Assembly (NCBI GenBank): GCA_018607135.1
Contig: JABBCA010000104.1
Span: 84,829-148,828, forward strand
DNA length: 64,000 bases
Direction: 5' to 3'
Source: Opitutales bacterium
GTDB taxonomy: Bacteria; Verrucomicrobiota; Verrucomicrobiia; Opitutales; Coraliomargaritaceae
Position numbers and translations under genes: made by a program. The first letter of the stretch is position 1. Each line of letters starts with the position of its first letter. The notes under the pieces were generated by a model. The model had not been told where the DNA came from, did no database searches, and was given only the letters and a program-made list of their open reading frames with translations. This document shows, in pieces, positions 57,510 to 64,000 of the stretch.

Positions 57510-58091
57510 TTATTTAACCTTTAACTTCAAGCGCTGTCGCACTGTTTCGTAGAGGCAGACGCCTGCCGATACCGATACGTTGAGGCAATCCACTGTGCCC
57601 GCCATTGGAATGTTTACCAGATGGTTGCAGTGGTCGCCAGTGACCTTGCGTAAACCCCAGCCTTCACTGCCTAAAATAAATGCCGTGGGCACCTTAAGAT
57701 TTAGATTGTAGAGTGAATTCGTGCCACGATCTGAAGTGCCCACGATCTGAATGCCCACATCCTTCAGTTTCGCAATGAGCTGGCTGAAGTTTTTAATCTT
57801 GAGGAACGGCACATCGTCGGCCCCGCCGCAGGAAATATCGCGAACCGTTGGAGTAATACCGACCGCACCTTTTACGGGTGCCAATACTGCAGTGACGCCC
57901 GCTCCCGAAGCGGAGCGAAGACAGGCACCCAAATTGTGCGGATCCTGCACACCTTCGAGGATTAAGAGCAGCGGATTCTCGGTGCGCTCAATAAGGTCGA
58001 AGAGGTCGCCTTCGTCTTCAAGTAGGACGACGGTTGGGCCACTCGAATGGCGAGGTGGCTTTTTGATTTTGTGGATAGAGTTTCTTCCCAT
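57510..58091 (-). CDS. SpoU/TrmH-family RNA 2'-O-methyltransferase
   Basis: SPOUT-class methyltransferase of 193 residues using S-adenosylmethionine to methylate tRNA or rRNA ribose. The three family motifs are LILEGVQDPHNLGACLRSAS (N-G-R-like segment), FILGSEGWGLRKVT and IPMAGTVDCLNVSVSAGVCL. There is no separate N-terminal substrate-binding domain, only a short basic tail (MGRNSIHKIKKPPRHSSGPT). The target (23S Gm2251-type or tRNA Gm18) cannot be read from the sequence. It is followed by the fusion gene after 22 bases on the same strand. Confidence 0.9.
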   Translation of the reverse strand: MGRNSIHKIKKPPRHSSGPTVVLLEDEGDLFDLIERTENPLLLILEGVQDPHNLGACLRSASGAGVTAVLAPVKGAVGITPTVRDISCGGADDVPFLKIKNFSQLIAKLKDVGIQIVGTSDRGTNSLYNLNLKVPTAFILGSEGWGLRKVTGDHCNHLVNIPMAGTVDCLNVSVSAGVCLYETVRQRLKLKVK

Positions 58092-58111
58092 AAGTTTTAA
58101 AGGCTAGGTGT

Positions 58112-58149
58112 TTAGATTCGAAGATTACGCAGATGAGCGCAGATTATTA
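58112..58149. repeat. GATTACGCAGAT-type phrase, upstream of the trmH gene
   Basis: GATTCGAAGATTACGCAGAT and GAGCGCAGATTATTAG form a short phrase repeat directly abutting the GTAGGGGCG element at 58150. Phrases of this kind are seen as dispersed repeats in other genomes. Only one copy is present here, so it is weakly supported. Confidence 0.35.
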
Positions 58150-58229
58150 GTAGGGGCGCAACTTGATGCGCCCGTTGAGTGGGTGGGACTCTTTACGAGG
58201 ACGGCGGGCGCGTCAAGTCGCGCCCCTAC
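58150..58229. repeat. GTAGGGGCG palindromic element, copy between the trmH gene and the 78-residue gene
   Basis: Arms at 58150-58174 (starts GTAGGGGCGCAACTTGATGC) and 58205-58229 match as reverse complements at 23 of 25, around a 30-base loop. The element ends seven bases from the stop codon of the minus-strand gene ending at 58237. Its right arm, in reverse, is identical to the left arm of the 48343 element. Confidence 0.85.
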
Positions 58230-58236
58230 AGAAGAG

Positions 58237-58473
58237 CTAATACCATGTGTCCTCGTCTTTGCCCATAAATCGGTAGAGTCCAATTAGGCAGGAGCCCGAG
58301 AAGAGTTTGATCGCAACAAAACCGTAATACTCTTGGCCATGCTCCTTGGGTGTTAGTGTGCGAGAGATGCGACTACCATGTCGTCCTGAGCTCAATGTGC
58401 TTTTGCCTGTGTAGAGGTCAACGCATCCTGCTATTATCGCCAGAAATCCCATGACTAGGACGAGCCACTTCAC
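58237..58473 (-). CDS. Small membrane protein of unknown function downstream of ruvB
   Basis: A 78-residue protein with two hydrophobic segments (MKWLVLVMGFLAIIAGCVD and YGFVAIKLFSGSCLIGLYRF) separated by a polar loop. No family is recognised. It starts at a GTG three bases after the ruvB stop codon, which suggests translational coupling. Small size and no domain mean moderate confidence that it is real; the coupling and the open frame ending seven bases before a palindrome support it. Confidence 0.55.
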   Translation of the reverse strand: MKWLVLVMGFLAIIAGCVDLYTGKSTLSSGRHGSRISRTLTPKEHGQEYYGFVAIKLFSGSCLIGLYRFMGKDEDTWY

Positions 58474-58476
58474 GGA

Positions 58477-59523
58477 TCAAATCAGTTCACCTTGAAAGCC
58501 GCCAAGCGGTTCCAGTCCGATGACTTGCCAGCCCTTGTTGGTAAGAACCCGGCCTTGGGCGGTGCGTTGTAGGTAGCCTTCTTGGATGAGGAAAGGTTCG
58601 TGGACTTCTTCAAGCGTGTGGGCTTCCTCGCCGACAGCGACGGCTACGGTGCCGAGGCCGACGGGGCCGCCTTTGTAGTTTTCGGCCATGACACGCATCA
58701 TTTGCTTGTCCATTTCATCAAGTCCGCGTTGGTCGATTTCGAGGAGCTCTAGGGCGGCGGATGCCATGTCTTTGGTGATCACTCCGTCGCCACGTTGTTG
58801 AGCGTAGTCGCGACAGAAGTTGACCAAATTATTAGCGATACGTGGGGTGCCGCGAGCGCGACGCGCGATCTCGGCAGCGCCGTTGCTTTCGAATTTTACA
58901 TCGAGCAAATTGCAAGTGCGTTCAACGATGCCTTGGAGCGTAGCGTGGTCGTAATAACTGAGGCGCGACTGCAGCGTGAAGCGGCTGCGTAGTGGCGCGG
59001 TGAGTAAGCCCATGCGCGTTGTGGCACCGAGGAGAGTGAAACGTGGTAACGAGAGGCGAACGCTGCGCGCGTTGGGTCCTTGATCGATCATGATGTCGAT
59101 CCGAAAGTCTTCCATGGCCGAGTAGAGATACTCTTCTACGGTTTTTGGAATGCGGTGAATCTCGTCGATGAAGAGAATATCTCCTTCATTCAGATTGGTG
59201 AGTAGACCAGCCAGGTCAGCCGGTTTATCGATGACAGGTCCTGAAGTGATGCTGACCTTCTTGCCCATCTCGTGGCCGAGAATCAGTGAGAGGGTGGTTT
59301 TTCCCAGCCCAGGAGGTCCGCTGAGTAAGATATGATTGAGTGGCTCACCGCGATCACGCGCGGCGCCGACCATCACCTTGAGTCGTTCGATGGTTTTGGG
59401 TTGTCCCGCAAAATCGTCAAAAGAAAGCGGGCGCAGCATCGACTCTTCCGAGCTAATAGGGTCAGCTAGGGTTTGCTCGATAAATTCGGTGCCGGTTGGC
59501 GGATCTTCGGGAGAGAATGACAT
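58477..59523 (-). CDS. ruvB: Holliday junction branch-migration helicase RuvB
   Basis: AAA+ ATPase that drives branch migration with RuvA. The 348 residues have Walker A GPPGLGKTTLSLILGHEMGK, Walker B as DILFIDEIHRIPK, sensor I region LLGATTRMGLLTAPLRSRF, and the C-terminal winged-helix segment around YLQRTAQGRVLTNKGW. The N-terminal LRPLSFDDFAGQPKTIERLK is typical. The ATG at 59523 is used; an in-frame start five codons upstream is possible. ruvA and ruvC are not adjacent (ruvC is at 47.7 kb). It lies 105 bases downstream of murA. Confidence 0.96.
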   Translation of the reverse strand: MSFSPEDPPTGTEFIEQTLADPISSEESMLRPLSFDDFAGQPKTIERLKVMVGAARDRGEPLNHILLSGPPGLGKTTLSLILGHEMGKKVSITSGPVIDKPADLAGLLTNLNEGDILFIDEIHRIPKTVEEYLYSAMEDFRIDIMIDQGPNARSVRLSLPRFTLLGATTRMGLLTAPLRSRFTLQSRLSYYDHATLQGIVERTCNLLDVKFESNGAAEIARRARGTPRIANNLVNFCRDYAQQRGDGVITKDMASAALELLEIDQRGLDEMDKQMMRVMAENYKGGPVGLGTVAVAVGEEAHTLEEVHEPFLIQEGYLQRTAQGRVLTNKGWQVIGLEPLGGFQGELI

Positions 59524-59628
59524 GTGCCGCACTAACACAACATGAGTTCAGCACGAGTCAATCCATCCGGTGTAGGTGCCCAGTAAAATTTCTCACGCTT
59601 CATTGGGCCTTGAAAGATGGCGCAACGG

Positions 59629-60924
59629 CTACTCTTCGAGTAGTTCCTTTGGCATGTCCGTGTCTTTGAGACGCTCGATCTTTGCGCCGATGGCAGTGAG
59701 TTTTTGCTCAAAGCGTTCGTAGCCACGGTCGAGGTGGTAGATGCGCTGGATCCAGGTGTCTCCGGTCGCCGCAAATGCGGCAAGAATGAGGGCTGCGGAT
59801 GCGCGCAGGTCGGACGCCATGACTGGCGCACCTGAAAGTTTGCTGGCTCCCTTGATGATCGCACTTGGGCCTTCGATTGCGATGTCTGCTCCCATACGTT
59901 GAAGCTCGGGCACGTGCATGAAGCGGTTCGGGTAGATGCGCTCAGTGATGATCGAAAGGCCTTCGGTTTGAGTCATCAATGCACCAAGCTGTGCTTGTAA
60001 ATCAGTGGGATAGCCAGGGTGCGGTAGGGTGATGACATCGACTGGTTTCAACGAGCCTTCGTAAGGAAGCACGCGGATGTAGTCTTCACCCAGTTCCATG
60101 GGTAGGCCTGCTTCTTCGAGCTTGTCAAGGAAGGCACCGAGGAGACTCGGAGCGATGCCTTTCACAGTGACATCGCCGCGTGTGATTGCACCAGCAACGA
60201 CAAAAGTGCCGGCTTCGATACGGTCGGCGATTACGGAGTGCTCCGCGCCGTGGAGTTTCTCAACACCAGTAATCGTCAGCTCTGGGCTACCAATACCTTC
60301 GATCTTTGCGCCCATTTTAACGAGTAAGTTGCAAAGGTCGACGACTTCAGGCTCGCAGGCTGCGCACTCTAGGCGAGTGGTGCCAGGCGCGAGCACGGCT
60401 GCCATGACGATGTTGGCGGTGCCGGTTACGGTGCTGCCGCTACGGCCGCCGAGAAAGATCGGTCCGCCTTTGATATTGGACGCATCGACGTGCACATAGC
60501 CGTTGGAAATCTCGACTTCACAACTGAGCTTCTTGAGCCCTTTGATGTGGAGGTCGATTGGGCGTGGGCCGATGACGCAACCTCCTGGGATGGACACTTC
60601 CGCTTTGCGCATACGAGCGACGAGTGGTCCGAGTAAACAGACTGAGGCACGCATCTTGCGCACGAGCTCATAGGGTGCGACGTGGGTCAATTTCTTTGCG
60701 GTAATCTCCCATGTGCCCGGTTCTGGCTGCACGGTTTCAGCACCGACATGGCGGAGAATCTCCGTCATGAAGCGCATATCGCTGAGGTCCGGCACATTCT
60801 TAAGAGTCACCGTCTCTTCAGTCAGCAGGGTTGCTGCGAGTATGGGCAGGGCGGCGTTTTTAGCACCACCGACTGCGATTTCACCGTTGAGTGGGCCGTT
60901 GCCGCTTACTTTGAAGACATCCAT
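59629..60924 (-). CDS. murA: UDP-N-acetylglucosamine 1-carboxyvinyltransferase
   Basis: First committed enzyme of peptidoglycan synthesis, adding enolpyruvate to UDP-GlcNAc. The 431 residues have K22 in EIAVGGAKNAALPILAATLL and the catalytic Cys116 in VSIPGGCVIGPRPIDLHIKG; this Cys is the fosfomycin target, so the enzyme should be drug-sensitive. MRASVCLLGPLVAR and FVVAGAITRGDV are further family motifs. The ATG at 60924 gives the family N-terminus. The upstream gene is the Arg/Gly-rich protein, 18 bases away on the same strand, so both may share a transcript. Confidence 0.96.
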   Translation of the reverse strand: MDVFKVSGNGPLNGEIAVGGAKNAALPILAATLLTEETVTLKNVPDLSDMRFMTEILRHVGAETVQPEPGTWEITAKKLTHVAPYELVRKMRASVCLLGPLVARMRKAEVSIPGGCVIGPRPIDLHIKGLKKLSCEVEISNGYVHVDASNIKGGPIFLGGRSGSTVTGTANIVMAAVLAPGTTRLECAACEPEVVDLCNLLVKMGAKIEGIGSPELTITGVEKLHGAEHSVIADRIEAGTFVVAGAITRGDVTVKGIAPSLLGAFLDKLEEAGLPMELGEDYIRVLPYEGSLKPVDVITLPHPGYPTDLQAQLGALMTQTEGLSIITERIYPNRFMHVPELQRMGADIAIEGPSAIIKGASKLSGAPVMASDLRASAALILAAFAATGDTWIQRIYHLDRGYERFEQKLTAIGAKIERLKDTDMPKELLEE

Positions 60925-60942
60925 GGGGTAGCCAGCTGGGAA

Positions 60943-61764
60943 TTAAGATTCGTTGCTGAGAGAGGCTGCAGTGTGACGCTTACCGCCACCGCCTTGACCG
61001 CCACGACCGTTGCCGCCGCCTTGGCGACGACGATTTTGGCCGCCTTTGCCACCTCGGTTCGGACCCCCCTTGCCGCCGCGATTCTGTCCGCCACGGCTAT
61101 TTTTACCGCCACGGTTCGGGCCGCCTTTGCCGCCACGATTGCCAACCTGCTTCTTAGGTTCTGGTTTGCTGCCGAAGAGGCCGCTGAAAAATCCCGTGAG
61201 TGCTGCGAGAAGACCGCCGCTTTGCTTGCTTTGTGGCTTCTTCTTAGCGCTCTTTTTAGCTGAGGGCTTCCGCTCGCTCTTTGCTGGGCGATTCTTTTCG
61301 CGCTCGGCACGACGAGCGTCGCGCGCGGCTTTACGCTCATTGAGGCGTGCTTCCACCTTAGCAATAGCGGCGAGTGTCTCAGCGCTTGGCTGAGGGTTGG
61401 TTTGACGTTCTTCGCGAGGCGCACGTTCGCGGCGTGGCTTGTCTTGACGTTCCGCTTTTTCGGCACGAGGTGCGCGTTCTTCACGCTCAGTCTTTTCAGG
61501 GCGTGGAGCACGTTCTTTTCGAGGTGCGCGTTCGCTGCGTGGCTTGGAATCCGCTTCAGCAGGTTTGCCGCTGCCGCTGAGCTTTTCTTCTTTAATTGCT
61601 TTTACTGGATCTACTGGACCCATGTTGCCTTTACTTGCTGCGGCGACATCGTTCTTAAATCCACCGCTACGGCGGCGACCGCGTGGCTTAGGAGTGGCGT
61701 CTTTGCTAGGTGTGTAGTTTTCAGCTTGGTTATTTGTGGGTGTGGTTTCTTCGAATTCTGGCAT
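60943..61764 (-). CDS. Basic low-complexity Arg/Gly/Lys-rich protein (RGG-like)
   Basis: A 273-residue protein with almost no hydrophobic core, so probably disordered. From the N-terminus: an acidic stretch (MPEFEETTPTNNQAENYTPS); then repeated ERAPR-type units (about 75-120), a charged helical segment (about 125-160) and a Lys/Ser-rich region. A short hydrophobic patch GLLAALTGFFSGLFGSKPEP (about 184-203) is followed by a Gly/Arg tail made of NRGGKGGPNRGGK-like repeats. RGG-like tails usually bind RNA. It lies 18 bases upstream of murA. No family name is given; RNA binding or ribosome/membrane association is inference. The long plus-strand open frame over it is a by-product of GC-rich codons. 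Confidence 0.7.
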   Translation of the reverse strand: MPEFEETTPTNNQAENYTPSKDATPKPRGRRRSGGFKNDVAAASKGNMGPVDPVKAIKEEKLSGSGKPAEADSKPRSERAPRKERAPRPEKTEREERAPRAEKAERQDKPRRERAPREERQTNPQPSAETLAAIAKVEARLNERKAARDARRAEREKNRPAKSERKPSAKKSAKKKPQSKQSGGLLAALTGFFSGLFGSKPEPKKQVGNRGGKGGPNRGGKNSRGGQNRGGKGGPNRGGKGGQNRRRQGGGNGRGGQGGGGKRHTAASLSNES

Positions 61765-62058
61765 CGTATGTGTCTATGTTGGTGTATGGTGCTTGCCGAG
61801 CTAGAGCAGTCATAGCTGGCAAACGTTTCAGTGGGCGACGCGGCGTATGGAGAGCGATGGAAGGCTGCGTAAGGTCTCAGCCGACTTCCGTTACCGGGCT
61901 TAAAGCTCTGCGTTTCACGCGTCGAGGGCTGTATCGGTAGAGTAGGACATTTTCTCCCGCAAGTGTTAAGTTCAATCCTTTGCTACTTGTTGGCTGAAAG
62001 TTGTTTGGATCGTGGAATCCGCTTGCTTGCGGGCAGATGTGAACCTACGAATTCGAGC
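61765..62058. other. 294-base divergent intergenic region
   Basis: Between the RGG-like gene and the dUTPase gene, no known RNA gene or clear terminator is seen. It probably holds both promoters. Confidence 0.5.
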
Positions 62059-62430
62059 ATGGATAAACTCGAAGAAATTTTTGCGATGCAGGACACGCTG
62101 AATAAGCGTATTGGTGTAAATACTGACGGTATGTCGGACGAAGAAAAAGCCAAGTGGGTGCTGAACTACACCCGTGCGATGCAGCAAGAAATGTCTGAGT
62201 TGATTGATTCGGTGCCCTGGAAGTGGTGGGCGAAGTATCAGGAGTTCGACGAGCAAAATGCGAAGGTCGAAGTGGTGGATTTGTTTCACTTCCTCATCTC
62301 CTTGGCTCAAGTGCTGGGTATGACTCCGGAGGATGTTTATGAGGCTTATCTTAAAAAGAATAAGGTGAACCACGAGCGTCAGGATAGCGGCTACGTCAAA
62401 AAGGACGAAGACGATTCACGGCACATTTAG
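62059..62430 (+). CDS. Dimeric dUTPase-like (all-alpha NTP pyrophosphatase) protein
   Basis: A 123-residue protein of the dimeric dUTPase/MazG-like all-alpha group that hydrolyses dUTP or related nucleoside triphosphates. It is recognised from MDKLEEIFAMQDTLNKRIGV, WVLNYTRAMQQEMSELIDSV (with the metal-binding Glu pattern ExxEL) and WKWWAKYQEF, then VEVVDLFHFLISLAQVLGM. The start MDKLEEIF at 62059 is chosen over a longer in-frame extension (from 61963) that has no family similarity. It is shorter than many family members. It is divergent from the RGG-like gene. Confidence 0.8.
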   Translation: MDKLEEIFAMQDTLNKRIGVNTDGMSDEEKAKWVLNYTRAMQQEMSELIDSVPWKWWAKYQEFDEQNAKVEVVDLFHFLISLAQVLGMTPEDVYEAYLKKNKVNHERQDSGYVKKDEDDSRHI

Positions 62431-62448
62431 TGCGGAGCACGAAATGTG

Positions 62449-62534
62449 CAGAAGTTAGAATGCAGAAGTTAGGAGTTAGAATCACCCCTCAGCGCTGTTT
62501 ATTCTATCTTCTAAATTCTGACTTCTACCTCCTT
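62449..62534. repeat. AGAAGTTAGAAT/TTCTAAATTCT inverted phrase repeat before the CPBP gene
   Basis: GCAGAAGTTAGAATGCAGAA on the left and ATTCTATCTTCTAAATTCTG with ACTTCTACCTCC on the right are partly complementary. The right part ends four bases before the ATG at 62538. It shares wording with the phrases before ruvC and tyrS. Confidence 0.65.
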
Positions 62535-62537
62535 TAA

Positions 62538-63140
62538 ATGAACGAAAACCCCGTAATGATTCTCCTCTACGTCGGCATTGCCGTGTATGTGGGGCGGATG
62601 TATTGGGGGGATTATCGAGCCCAAGTTTCAGGTGAGCCGAACGGTGGCGCGATGCCCGGTGCGATGCCTGCGAGCTATTCGGCGTTTTTGATCGGTGTGA
62701 TTGGTTCGCTCTTGCTCCTTGCAGCTGAGACGGGCGGTGAACTTGCGCTGGGGATTTCTGATGAGCAGAGCGAAATGGTTTGGTATTTCGTATTTGCAGC
62801 GGTCGCCGCTGGTTTGGTGGAGGAAGTGATTTTTCGTGGATTTTTAGTGATTGAGAACCGAGGCAAGGCGGCGTTGATCGCCGGTTGTGTTGGGTTTTCC
62901 TTATTGTTCGCGCTGCTCCACCCGCATTTGTGGAGCACTGAAGATGGCTTTCACCTCACACTGACGGCAAAGGGCTTTTTCAGCACCAGTATTTTGCTGC
63001 TCAATTCACTCTGGTGGTATGCAGTGCGTTTCGGGCCCTGGAATAAAAACAACTCAATCTTTCCCTGCATGTTGGCGCACGCTGCTAGCAACCTCGGTGT
63101 GTTCTTCGTCAAACTTTCGCAGGGCTACGTGCTCTTTTAG
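62538..63140 (+). CDS. CPBP family intramembrane metalloprotease
   Basis: Type II CAAX prenyl-protease/bacteriocin-processing-like (CPBP) membrane protein of 200 residues with about six hydrophobic helices. Motif 1 is EEVIFRG (Glu95, Glu96, Arg100), motif 2 is the His in LFALLHPHLW (about 128), and motif 3 is HAASNLGVFF (about 180). These form the metal-binding site. Its substrate is unknown. The ATG at 62538 follows a repeat-derived pyrimidine leader. Its stop codon overlaps the convergent hsdR stop by four bases. Confidence 0.85.
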   Translation: MNENPVMILLYVGIAVYVGRMYWGDYRAQVSGEPNGGAMPGAMPASYSAFLIGVIGSLLLLAAETGGELALGISDEQSEMVWYFVFAAVAAGLVEEVIFRGFLVIENRGKAALIAGCVGFSLLFALLHPHLWSTEDGFHLTLTAKGFFSTSILLLNSLWWYAVRFGPWNKNNSIFPCMLAHAASNLGVFFVKLSQGYVLF

Positions 63141-64000
63141 GCAGCGATCCCACGGATAAAGGTCTCAACAAAATCGATGACCTTTTCTAACACGCGTTTT
63201 CGGGTAGGACCGCGTTCGGCGATTTTGAGCGGTCGCTCTATTAGGTCGATGATGTCGGGGTCGGGGAGTGGCTCTTTGCCGGTGTATACAAAGCGATCGA
63301 TCACCTTATTTAGTTTATCTGGATTGAGCTGCTCTTCTTTGACCAAATGCTGAAAGGCTGAGAGACGTGCTTGCTCCCAATAGTCTTCAAAGCTGTCTGG
63401 TATGTCGGCAGCACTACCGAGTTTAGGTAAGTTGTTGTCGATGAATTTTTGGATTAACTCATGCTTGCTTCGTAGCTGTAAGTCACCGGACATGGTATCC
63501 AGTATCTGTTTGCGTAGGCCGACGCGTTGGGCTTCTGGAGCATCGTAGAGTTGCGCGAGGAGCTTGAGAATATACTGGACGTTAATGACGTCGCGATGGA
63601 TTAGCTCTAGTTCGAAGTCGATGTCGTCTAGAATGGATGCCTTTTCCTTCTGGTTGTCCGTCTTGACCTTGTCGTAAAGGTCAAGATAGGCGCTGCGGTA
63701 GTCTGCATAACGTTGCGCACTGAGGGCGAGGTCTTCATGGTCGAACTCGGAGAACGCCTGCAAAATATTCATCAGCCGCATCAGCTCGCGGAAGATTTTG
63801 ATAAACTTCAGCTCCGCCTCTTCATCAGGTAGATCCTTCACGCTGCGCACCGTGGGTGTGAGCGTCATCAGTTCGACTGCCACCGCATTGAACTGCTTTA
63901 CGTATTCGTCATAAGGTGGAACGAAGATTGTTTCTTTGGCATCTTTGTTGGAGAAGAGCGCCACGGCTTTGTCGGTCTCTTTCTTCAAGTTACGGAAGAC
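63137..64000 (-). CDS. hsdR: Type I restriction endonuclease R subunit, C-terminal part (runs off the right edge)
   Basis: The last about 287 codons of a type I R (HsdR) subunit, the restriction and translocation subunit of the HsdRMS complex. The frame is open to the window edge (reading VFRNLKKETDKAVALF at its start). The C-terminal helical domain is recognised from FVPPYDEYVKQFNAVAVELM, then DLPDEEAELKFIKIFRELMR and the tail IDLIERPLKIAERGPTRKRV. The helicase and nuclease domains lie outside the window. Its stop overlaps the convergent CPBP gene by four bases. hsdM and hsdS, if present, lie to the right of the window. Confidence 0.88.
   Translation of the reverse strand, partial: VFRNLKKETDKAVALFSNKDAKETIFVPPYDEYVKQFNAVAVELMTLTPTVRSVKDLPDEEAELKFIKIFRELMRLMNILQAFSEFDHEDLALSAQRYADYRSAYLDLYDKVKTDNQKEKASILDDIDFELELIHRDVINVQYILKLLAQLYDAPEAQRVGLRKQILDTMSGDLQLRSKHELIQKFIDNNLPKLGSAADIPDSFEDYWEQARLSAFQHLVKEEQLNPDKLNKVIDRFVYTGKEPLPDPDIIDLIERPLKIAERGPTRKRVLEKVIDFVETFIRGIAA

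Noticed and set aside
60682..61263. 193-codon plus-strand open frame with Ala/Thr-rich repeats
   Set aside because: It is the complement of the Gly/Arg-rich repeats and of the murA start; no independent start signal or homology.
61765..62058. Possible small RNA (SRP RNA, tmRNA or RNase P RNA) in the divergent gap
   Set aside because: None of the conserved core motifs of these RNAs is present.

Overview
The window is a gene-dense, mostly housekeeping stretch of a bacterial chromosome. My best guess for the host is a marine Verrucomicrobiota of the Opitutae/Puniceicoccales type (Coraliomargarita- or Lentimonas-like). This is inferred from the gene repertoire (DUF5069, PEGA lipoprotein, YHYH protein, DUF1853, Cys/His-rich small protein beside a His-loop TonB receptor), the near absence of Shine-Dalgarno sequences, and the many short intergenic repeats. 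No tRNA, rRNA, CRISPR array, phage or insertion sequence was recognised.

Layout: 1-7.2 kb holds the start of cysS, then hemB, a CNNM/CorB-type membrane protein, a PEGA lipoprotein, gcvH, speA and rmuC. 7.3-10.4 kb holds a small Cys/His-rich membrane protein, a TonB-dependent receptor with a His/Glu-rich loop (probable metal uptake) and DUF5069. 10.5-20 kb is a minus-strand block: an RpoD-like sigma factor, trpE, purK, purE, glpD, (DUF2237 on plus), mqo and a PIG-L deacetylase. 20-25.5 kb is plus-strand: two membrane-anchored unknowns, lemA and rapA. 25.5-31.5 kb holds small exported proteins, an Na/Pi cotransporter, lysine 2,3-aminomutase and an ArsR regulator. 31.6-38 kb holds carA, DUF1853, MarC, a free-standing TonB C-terminal domain and a large FAD/Fe-S dehydrogenase. 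38-46.5 kb holds two translationally coupled CPA2 antiporters, folC, accD, a ComF protein, an exported unknown and truA. 46.9-50.1 kb holds a TauE/SafE permease, ruvC, a YHYH protein and an SDR. 50.5-61.8 kb is a long minus-strand run: the mreB-mreC-mreD-mrdA cell-shape operon, preceded by tyrS, a cytidylyltransferase/GHMP fusion, a SpoU methyltransferase, ruvB, murA and an Arg/Gly-rich disordered protein. The right edge holds a dUTPase, a CPBP protease and the 3' part of a type I restriction hsdR.

The most unusual coding features are: (i) a fusion of a HxGH cytidylyltransferase-like domain to a short GHMP-kinase-like domain; (ii) an AccD that keeps one of the four zinc-ribbon cysteines; (iii) the His/Glu-loop TonB receptor paired with a Cys/His-rich small protein; (iv) the coupled pair of antiporters, one with an altered nucleotide-binding motif; (v) the RGG-like basic protein upstream of murA.

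The noncoding part is rich in several distinct short repeat families: GTAGGGGCG palindromes placed just after stop codons; GTTGAACGTTCGATGTTC phrases at gene edges; AGAAGTTAGAATTTAGAA phrases just before start codons; a 16-bp tandem repeat; and others. Some alter the apparent ends of genes, so start codons were chosen with this in mind.
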